Source: Rotaria sordida (Eukaryota > Rotifera > Eurotatoria > Philodinida > Philodinidae). Taken from it: a DNA stretch of 64,000 nucleotides. Under the pieces are notes generated by a model. It was given only the letters and a program-made list of their open reading frames with translations. It was not told the DNA's origin and did no database searches. Numbering within the stretch: position 1 is the stretch's first letter; every line of letters starts with the position of its first letter. A program made the translations under genes and the position numbers. The stretch is from contig CAJNOL010000415.1 of the NCBI GenBank assembly GCA_905250125.1, forward strand, positions 1 to 64,000, in the 5' to 3' direction. Positions 55,805-64,000 of this stretch are shown one piece after another.

Positions 55805-58800
55805 CTAAATATCAAATTTATTCAATAATTAACAAGATAATTTAAAAACAATAATGTTTTCTATATTATACAACAATAACATTGAAACATAACATCTCGT
55901 TTGAGTTTTATACAAATATCTAAATTTTCAATTCAACCTTTTTCTCATTAAAAAATCTTCATAAACAAATAAAATCAGTTTTATATGAAAAATATTCTTC
56001 TCGTCACGAAAAAACGTTTTTTAATGAAAAACTCGAACTATCTCACTATTATTAATGGTAAAAGAGCTAGTTAGTGCCGTTCCGAAGGACGCTGAAATGT
56101 GGACACTGACCTATATCATTTAGAGTTGTTATCCTAATATGTCATCTCTAACACTGAAAGATTTCTATTGATTATAATTATTCTTATAACTAATCAGTGA
56201 CATAAACAATATTTTATTATTTATTTCCACATTTAAAACTCCTACTATCTTTTTCGTTCGTTCGTTTGAGCGCGTTGTTTTTTTTTATTTGAAATTTTAT
56301 CATCATCAACTATTTCATAAATAGTAGTATGAGAATAATGCATTTTTAATATGCATTAGTCATTCGTTACAATAGTTTTATAGATCTCAATTAATTTATC
56401 AATAATCATATTCTTCCATTCTGACACTAATAAATATATCGAATCATGCTTCTTCTTCTTCTATTGATCATATCATCGATAAGACGGACAGATAAATACC
56501 TATTAGCACTATTCACCATTGATTTTTATCATACAAGTTTAAGTTCTTAAAAAGGTCAACGATTATACTATTAAGAATTTAGTTAAGTGCATATGTTAGT
56601 TTTTTCAAATAATTATGAAAACGTTATTATATTCTATATCAGTCAAATTGATATTCTTCGAATCGTTCAAGCCTTTTTCTATTGTTAAGTAAATCTTAAG
56701 TTTTTTGTGTGTAGTTGCTGAGGTCTCTAATTGGGAAGAGGGTGGGCGGGAGCCACCAAAACTTGAACTTAAACACTTCCACTCACTATTTTCTTCTAAA
56801 ACATAGGTGAGTTCCACAATAATTCGATTGTTTCAACATATCGTTCATGATATAACGATGAATATATTCCATAATCAATTATCTATATATGTTTTTAATT
56901 AATTATTAAATTGAAGATTAGCAATATGATTTAGAGAAATTCTTAATATGAATTCAAGTAGAAAGATTAGATAAGAATATTATAATAAATAACATATAAC
57001 TATAGTGTTAGATTGAAAATAAAATAGTTTTATTATATATTTATTTCAATGAGTTATTCTAATCATTAGTAAAAACTAATATATGACCATAGAATATTGA
57101 ATTTTAAACGAAAAATTGATTTAAATCGATTTAATAGTTGGTCAATATTGAATATATTAAAGTTGAACATATAGATTATTTAAACGACTAAATTAAAATG
57201 GTTAGGAATTAATATTGAACAATGAAACTGCAAATTATTTTTTCCTCAGATTGAGCCTGCTGGGTTAGTCCTGCAATCGCTCAGGTTTGAATCCGAAAAA
57301 TATATCGTTTCTTCGGAACAACCATTCCGTTCGGATTAGAAAATTTCACTGAGAATGCCAAAGTTACGATCCGACGGACACTCGCCGCAGGTATAAACAT
57401 AAAGGGGATGGATTTCACTAGAAGATACCAAGAGAAGAATTTGGATGTTACTGTTTAGTTAGGCATTAAGACAAAAAATTCAACTCAGAGTTGTAACCGA
57501 TCTGATTAAAAGAAATTTTATTGACATGCCATTTTTCTCTGATAAAACATATGTCGAGAGAAAGTTTGAATGATTTTTTCAAAATAATCAAATAGTTTTG
57601 TTTCAAAAAAAAAGATCCGTTTTATTTCTTTTAATCGGTCTATATTTCATCGTGTTACTAAAGCTAAACTTCCCAACGTATTTCATCAATGTTTCTTTAG
57701 AGATCAGATTCAAATCTGGAATGTTGTGTGAAGAGATTCGTTAGATTGATCTGCAAAATCTGAGTAGAAAAATTCAAGATTTTGAGTTTAGCAATCAGCT
57801 ATCGGTTAAATAACTCTTTTTTTTTGTACTATACAGTAAACCAACACATATTCGTCTTTGAAAAACCTAACAGATATAAATGACTATAGCATGATATTTC
57901 TTCGTGAAAACTTGTAAAAACCTGAATGTAAAAAGCCAAATAAGTGTTCGTTTTAGAGTTATTCCTATTAATCAATTGAAAATGACCCAACAAATCGATA
58001 GGACCCAACCGGTTCGAAAGTTTTCGACCAGTTACAAGTCAAAGACAGATCTCCTTCTATTTTTAAAGTGCATTGAATTGTCAAAGTATCAATAGTTTAG
58101 ATCAGTTATCTCATCACAAATAAAAATAATAAAAGTAACTTTCACATGACAGAATTCATAATAGTACAATAATCAATGTATCAAATATAAGTTTGTATGA
58201 ACGTTTACAATTCTTACCGTCTCAAGAATACGTTTGTGTTACGATCACATTAGTGATACTGCAATTTATATAAAAACAAAATAAATTTATTTTCAAATTT
58301 ATATATCTTATAAAGAGAAGCCCAGGTTGAAGAAGTACGGTCATAGACGGCAAAAAGCAGTAACAATGTACGGCGGACGAACATAATCGCCATAGACGAC
58401 GATACACGTATAAATAGGATTGATTTTTATCATATATACAAACGACTATCATAACTTACTCGTGAGTTGAGATGCTAATCTCAATCAAGACTTACTTTTG
58501 AATACAACATGATGTAAGTATTCATTTAGAAAAATTAAACTGTATTTTTCTTATTTCGATTTATATCAAAAAAAAAATAGTCAACAATAAGTAATAATTT
58601 AAATAAATTTTTGTTTGTTTATGGGAGTAGAAGGTCAGAGAAAGTCGCTCTTTCCCTCTCCTCTTCATTGAGAAGGAGAAGCTAATGTGAATACGATGAT
58701 GTACACTGGACGTATATACAACATGATGAGATACGATCATAATCCAGGGGTCAAATAATACGATCGTAATTTATAATCTTTACGACGGTCATAATATTTC

Positions 58801-58953
58801 ATCTTGGAGAGTTCTTCATTCTTTTCATTTACTAACGCCCTCTATCTTCTGGCGATTTCTTTATTAGTCCACTACATGGTCTTTGTCCTCGATCTTTTGT
58901 CGTCTTCGTTTTATATTTTTTTGCTAAATAGAATTATTTGAAAATTCTTCATC
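55805..58953. other. 3.1-kb region upstream of IFT57 with no recognisable exon
   Basis: Both strands were read for the missing IFT57 N-terminus and none was found. A GC-richer stretch near 57240-57420 contains a B-box-like GGTTTGAATCC, but no tRNA fold was found. Otherwise AT-rich. Confidence 0.5.
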
Positions 58954-59848
58954 ATGACTGAAATATCAATTCGTGATGTATTTCTTTCAATGCAATTACC
59001 ACCTGTTGATGAAATAGTTGCTAATTCAAAAACAGGTTACTATTAATGAATGATGATTTTGTTTTTCTGTTAAAAGAAAAGTTAATATGAAAAATTTTTA
59101 TTTAGATTTTCGAACAATTCGGAAATCTCGTCGATCATGTTATCGAACTTGTATGGATTATTTTATTAATTTGTTGAATAAAATTCTTATGTTTCTTCTC
59201 TCTTTAGATCATATTCAAAAAAATGAAGAAACAATAGATAATTCAAATATTATTCTTGATGAATTAATTCAAAAAATTCAAATAAAAAATAATCATTTAA
59301 AAGAACATTTACAACAAGAAAATTATGCTATTGAAGATTTAATATGTAAAAAGTAAAAATTTTTATTTATTTATTATAATCAAAAATAGGAATTTTTTTT
59401 TTTCATATAGACGTGAAATTGATTTATGGCGTCAATTAACTAATTTAACTATATTACCATCAACACGAAAAAAATCTATTAATGATCAATTAATTGCTTG
59501 TAAATAGAATTTTTTTTTTGTATAAATATTTTAAATTAATTTTTCCTTTTTTTGACAAATTAAGATGATTTAAATGAAAAAAAGACAATTGAATTTCGAA
59601 AAGATTCAAATGAAAATGCTCCATTAAAAACTTGGAATTATTTAAGTCGTCATATAACAGATGATTTAATAGGAAATATTCTTTATGAATCAGGTAATAA
59701 TAATACATCCAATGGACATCATGCAATAAAAAAAACTCGAAGAACAAATGATGTAACACAAAAAATTCTTTCAAATACAGGAAAAACAACAATGAATACA
59801 AATTTACAATCAAAAACTAAACGAACAACACGTCGTAGTCGAATGTAA
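58954..59848 (+). CDS. Small coiled-coil protein (214 aa), unrecognised
   Basis: Exons 58954-59035, 59106-59150, 59208-59352, 59411-59499 and 59565-59848 join in phase. The exon-2/3 intron (57 bp) is also open in frame, so retention would add 19 residues. The N-terminus (MTEISIRDVFLSMQLPP) is followed by a basic patch (TIRKSRRSCYRT), a coiled coil of about 60 residues (EETIDNSNIILDELIQKIQI ... QENYAIEDL), and a Ser/Thr/Asn-rich basic tail ending KRTTRRSRM, which looks like a nuclear signal or DNA-binding tail. No family was identified. It lies 120 bp upstream of the geminin-like gene on the same strand. Confidence 0.7.
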
Positions 59849-59925
59849 ACAATTCGTGTTGTTTTATATTTTGTATAGAATAAATAATTTTCTTGTTAAT
59901 ATGAAGATAAATAAATAATATGTTC

Positions 59926-59940
59926 TTATATGTTTTTCAG
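59926..59940 (+). promoter_or_regulatory. Acceptor between the coiled-coil gene and the geminin-like gene
   Basis: TTATATGTTTTTCAG ends 28 bp before the ATG at 59969 and 92 bp after the upstream stop. In a spliced-leader organism this is where an operon's downstream gene would receive its leader. An ordinary 5' UTR intron is the alternative. Confidence 0.45.
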
Positions 59941-59968
59941 ATTATAATATTTAGAAAAAAAAAAAAAG

Positions 59969-61200
59969 ATGGCAAAAGCACCACTTAAACAATTATCTGT
60001 TAATACATTCGAAAGTATTCGAATTATGTCGCCTAAATCATCAACAAAAAAGGTAATGTGAAAACAATTTTATAATATAACATCCTTAAATATAGATATA
60101 CAATTAATATTCGGACAAAACCGGAATGATCCTTTGTATTTCATTTACTTCGGTAGATTTTCTCCCAGTGCTGACGAAGGAATAACTTCTTTGGGTGTCA
60201 AATCGATATTTGACGGAGGCAATGGGTAATAGGAAAGTCCAGAATGGTTTAGTTTTCTCAGTCTTCATTCTTGAGATGTCAAAAAAAGAATTCTCTACAA
60301 GATAAGCTTCGTTTCTAGGAGGAACACTTCCATATGTTCCCTCGTAAATCTGCATACACGTAATGATAATATGCCCTTAGAAGTTTAAGTGAGAAAATGG
60401 CTAGTGAAGGAAGTTGATCATCCTTTATTCGATAACTATAATAGACTGATTGATATACATCCTCGACGAAAGATGATATCATTAGTTACATATCTCTAGT
60501 GTGTGTGCTGAGAATCTTCGTGCCAATGGAAGGAATTTATTCCCTTATAGTGGCCAAAAGATGTCACTACATAGTAATCTCACGGAGAATCTGCTAACAT
60601 TAGGTCAAACAAGTTCTCTTTCTTATAATATTATCTTTTAGCATGCGCCTATTATAATTGATGGACAATTAATAAAGAAAAAGAATGCTGCTTGTAAACG
60701 ATTAATGCCTGTTGAAGATACAAATCATGATATTTCATCAATTATTCAAGTTGGTATACGAATGCCAACAAATGAATTTGAAAAATTTGTTCCAAGTAAA
60801 TTTCTTATTAAAATAATATGATAAATATTGATTGATTTTTTCTATTTTAGAAACATCACCAGAATCATATTGGCATATTATGGCTGAACATTATCGAATT
60901 AAACTTGAAGAAGTAACACGTGAAAATCACCAAGTAATTAATATAAAATAAATTCTTTTTGTTAAAAAGAATTCATATTCTTTTGTTTTTAAGCTTCATG
61001 AAATTGTTGATGGATTAAATAAAGATAATGAAAATTTACGTGCAGTTGCTGATCATTGTGAATATTTAACTGATATTATTGAAGTAAAATAATAGACCAT
61101 ATTTTTTTTTTATTTAAATTTTATTATTTTTTAGAAATTAACTAGTGAAGATAATATTCAAAATGAAAATAAATCATCAGTTCGTGGACGTTTGTTTTGA
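59969..61200 (+). CDS. GMNN: Geminin-family protein (DNA replication licensing inhibitor)
   Basis: 158 residues from five exons: 59969-60052, 60642-60795, 60851-60933, 60994-61083 and 61135-61200. Residues 80-135 form the family coiled coil: SYWHIMAEHYRIKLEEV, then ENHQLHEIVDGLNKDNENLR, then AVADHCEYLTDIIEKL. Geminin and its relatives (GEMC1, multicilin) carry the pattern YW...AE.R...L...ENE.LH......ENEEL...A.H..Y....IE.L. Geminin binds Cdt1 to block re-replication, while the relatives drive the multiciliated-cell programme; the sequence alone does not separate them. The short length and N-terminal basic stretch (IKKKNAACKRL) fit geminin. Intron 1 (589 bp) contains an ORF-bearing insert of unknown origin at 60104-60355. 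Confidence 0.82.
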
Positions 61201-61489
61201 TATTAAAAAAAAAACAACAACAATTCTATGAACTATAGATAGATATAGATATAGATATAAATATTTTGTTGTGTTTATTTTGTGTTTCTCTCTTGTGAAT
61301 AAAATGGAAAAAAGCTAATCGATGTTGTTAAATAAACGCAAAGATTACAAATAAAATAAAAATGAATCAAAATTAACTATATCTATTATATTGATATGTA
61401 TAACAATAGAAATTTTGCAAGAATAATGCATCAATCGAGTTGATATTTTTTGATCATAAATAAGATTCAATACGATTAGTGGAAATCTA

Positions 61490-63125
61490 AAAGGATCTAT
61501 GCCAGACTGGCTTTTTTATCCTTTAGGAATAGTATTTATGAAGACTCGCCTTACGAACTATTGACATGATATTTTGTTCATAGATAAATCTCAAGTTCAT
61601 TTAAATATTATTAAAATTTTAGCTCAAATGAATGTATTTTTTCTAGAGATATTGAATATTTAAATAATAGTTCAATCAGATAGAAAGATGTCCATATTCG
61701 ATTTTCTTCGAGTAGAACAAAATGTTATGTCAACATCTTTTATAATTATCATATCCAGAGTATGAAAACTCATCGAATTATTGTCTTAGTTTTGTGAAAA
61801 ATATTTTCAATAATGTTATACAAAGTCGCTGTTATCTTATCATTTATTATGAAACTATGTAGTCCATTACATTCGAAAGCTAATCTAATGATTTGTTTCT
61901 GTTATATTTTTTGTAACTTGAAAAGAAAAATTTTCCTATAGAAATCGTCTCAAATTGGATGAGAAAATCTTGTCCTCGGATTATTTGATGTAGTCACATT
62001 GTTATGAGACTTATTGAACAAACGAAATTAGTTTTTAACCGAAAGATATTCATAAAAGTTACACTTCAATTCGATCAAAGCAAAAAATGTCTTTTAACGA
62101 TAGTTATTCAGTAGTGTGAAATGATGACATACTTGTTAGATTGAAACTTCAAATGTTTACTGAAAGAAATCTCTCTTGAGAAATTTTTTCTCGATTGATT
62201 AACGTTTATTCAATAGTCAATACTTCCCTATACTTTATTAAGCTATTGATATTTCTCTTTGTCAAATTATCCATAAAAATATTATTTTTGACCAAGTTTT
62301 CATTTGATTTAAATAACATACAAAGTTCGATATTGCATCAATAGAAGGATCATTACTTTAAAACTTTCCTCCATTGAATTAATACTATGCATTTTCCATC
62401 TGGCTTTAAATACGTTTATCACAATACTGACTACAGCTAAATACTGAACTAGAAACAATCATTTGATATATAAAACATTATCATTGAAGCAAGATCTATG
62501 TGTAAAAAGTCTTTGCATAAAATATGTGCTTCATTTTCGTTTACTTATAAATAGAATTAAAATTTCATGTTCTGTCTATACATATATATTTAGAATTTCT
62601 TTTTGACTTAAAACTGATTTATCTAGAGCAAATCATTGATGAGAATAAAAAAATGATATCTATATACAATTCCAGGTTAGATTTACAAAATATCTTATGT
62701 GTTGATCGTTTTATATATTACTATAAATGATCAAAACCTATTGCATTTTAAATATTGAAATTTGGGAAAAAAATTGCTATTCGAAAATTGTTTATAGCTT
62801 TCAATTCTTATGAATTCTAGCTTATTATAAATCATAATTTTGTAGAAGATTTACTGCTCTACAATAACAAAAAAGTAAAAATTACTCGAAAATACCTAAT
62901 ATCTCGATACATGAACATTCTTTTCGACTGCGATTTTCAGGATATTCTAAGGATCATTAGACCTATCATCTATGGACTGAATTTCAGGTCGAAATTTCAC
63001 TAAAACAGTCATAACTCAATTGTAAAGATTAAGATAAGAATTGAGGTAGTTCCCTAGTTATTTTAGTAGATATACAAATTCTACTAAGATACAGCCAGAC
63101 CTTCAAGATTCTATTAGGTCTTGCT
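61490..63125. repeat. R2-family long inverted element between the two geminin genes
   Basis: The left side (61560-61650) has GTTCATAGATAAATCTCAAG and AAATTTTAGCTCAAATGAATG. The right side (62915-63110), reverse-complemented, has GTCCATAGATGATAGGTC and GAATATCCTGAAAATCGCAG. These are the same core as in the NEK11-like introns, inverted about 1.3 kb apart. The arms are poorly conserved and the exact ends are uncertain. Confidence 0.5.
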
Positions 63126-63429
63126 TCTGTTGTGTGTGTTTGTGCTACTGCTCTCATACTTACCTTCAAAATATTAATTTTACACAGAAGTATCGCCTAC
63201 AGAAATATCATGTCAAGCAGTTAACTATTTTTGATTAACTCTAATGACTTATAAATGCACGAAAGTTGAACAAACATGAAGTGTCGTGCATACAGATAAC
63301 AATGGAAAAAAAAATCGTATTTTCGATAATTTTATTCAAAAATATCTTTCTTTCGTTTCGAATTTAATACATATACATTAAAAAAAAATATACACACACA
63401 CATATCAAAGTTCGTTTTATTTCATCTAC

Positions 63430-64000
63430 TCAATTGGTAGAACTATCATCAAGAAGACTATCATGTTCATTAGTAAATGACTAAAAAAAAAAAAGAATAC
63501 AAGAACATATGAAAAATATTTAATAAAAAAAAATATTTATTACATTGAGAACATTTTGTAAATAATCACAATGACCAGACAAAGCACGAAGTTGTTCATT
63601 TTCTTTACTCAAATCATCAATAACATTATGTAACTATGAAAAAAAAAACGAATAGATTAGATATAAATTAATTCATTTAATTTACTTGTTCATTTTCAAT
63701 AACTGTTTCTTCAATAGCTTGTTTTCGGCGTTCACTAATTAATTTCCAATAAGATTCAGAAGCTTCATCTAAAATACAGAAAAAAACATTATCTCTTTGA
63801 TTTTTTTTCTTTCGAGTTTTATCTTATTCTATACTTTGCATAAGCATTTGAACAATTTCTTCAGCAGTATTACCATTATCTAATGCTGTAGCCATTTGTT
63901 CAGCATAATTTGGTGTATTAGTAGATATATCATGATTGAATTGTATATCATCAGTATTAGTACTCATATTTTGTGTTGTATTTTTCGTTTTTTGACATGT
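63430..64000 (-). CDS. GMNN: Second geminin-family protein, 5' end possibly beyond the window
   Basis: Exons 64000(or 63967)-63835, 63768-63686, 63633-63544 and 63480-63430, stop at 63430-63432. The coiled coil reads ESYWKLISERRKQAIEET, then LHNVIDDLSKENEQLRALSG, then HCDYLQNVL, ending with a short acidic tail (EHDSLLDDSSTN). The exon lengths of 83 and 90 bp are identical to those of the + strand gene at 59969, so the two are paralogues with conserved exon boundaries. A Met at 63967 starts MSTNTDDIQFNHDI, but the frame stays open to the window edge, so the true start may lie outside. It converges on the first copy across 2.2 kb of repeat-rich DNA. Confidence 0.82.

Noticed and set aside
57240..57300. 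tRNA-like sequence with GGTTTGAATCC
   Set aside because: No acceptor-stem pairing, D-arm or anticodon arm could be built; at best a B-box fragment of an old SINE.
59490..59813. 107-codon minus-strand ORF
   Set aside because: Antisense to the last exon of the coiled-coil gene; rich in Leu/Phe/His as expected of a shadow.
60104..60355. 83-codon minus-strand ORF in geminin intron 1
   Set aside because: Composition is mixed and it may be an element fragment, but no domain was recognised and it sits in an intron; not called as a gene.

Overview
This is a eukaryotic nuclear window: AT-rich DNA, genes split by many very short GT-AG introns (mostly 45-65 bp) and a few introns swollen by inserted repeats. 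The likely source is a bdelloid rotifer. The reasons are arrays of TGTGGG/CCCACA, the telomeric repeat known from bdelloids; a FLYWCH-type MULE; and decayed members of a TPR gene family and of an F-box family that I associate with bdelloids. All homology calls are from memory of protein families. No search was run. Splice junctions were placed by hand from GT-AG signals and reading frame.

Layout. <1-5596 (-): pyruvate dehydrogenase kinase, ten exons, 3' end outside the window. 6106-7458 (-): two adjacent single-exon genes encoding Nup62 C-terminal-like coiled coils without FG repeats, 33 bp apart. 10807-16241 (+): NEK11-like kinase in 13 exons, with fold-back repeats and a hAT remnant in its introns. 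19033-19326 (+): a small one-pass membrane protein. 22131-26861 (+): a 16-exon protein with repeated SPRY-like domains and a C-terminal CaaX-type tail. 27.4-28.6 kb: a ~177-bp satellite that switches orientation at a hairpin. 28.8-41.5 kb: gene graveyard, with an F-box pseudogene, a hAT-like element with an 8-bp target duplication, a decayed sensor-domain fragment of a TPR family, a Drosha pseudogene, and a MULE at the broken end of Drosha. A 100-N gap follows, then a head-to-head telomere-like array. 42.7-44.4 kb: an unrecognised gene with an in-frame TGA and a fold-back mariner-like insertion. 44.9-45.7 kb: a piggyBac relic. 46.1-47.9 kb: a TPR pseudogene split by an element whose ends carry GGGAT arrays. 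50302-52325 (+): F-box protein. 54623-55804 (-): IFT57 lacking its N-terminal exons. 58954-61200 (+): a coiled-coil gene and a geminin-like gene in close tandem. 63430->64000 (-): a second geminin-like gene facing the first.

The living genes are ordinary housekeeping, cell-cycle and ciliary genes. They do not form a pathway cluster, although the two geminins, IFT57, the kinase and the Nup62-like proteins all belong to cell-cycle, cilium or nuclear-envelope biology. The most unusual content is in the accessory DNA. Several non-autonomous elements and fold-backs end in inverted arrays of short G-rich repeats (GGGAT, GGTTCGG, TTGGG, TGTGGG), and the MULE is flanked by inverted arrays of a GTCGAAA-type minisatellite. 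Several genes also have a splice acceptor just upstream of the ATG, consistent with spliced-leader trans-splicing.
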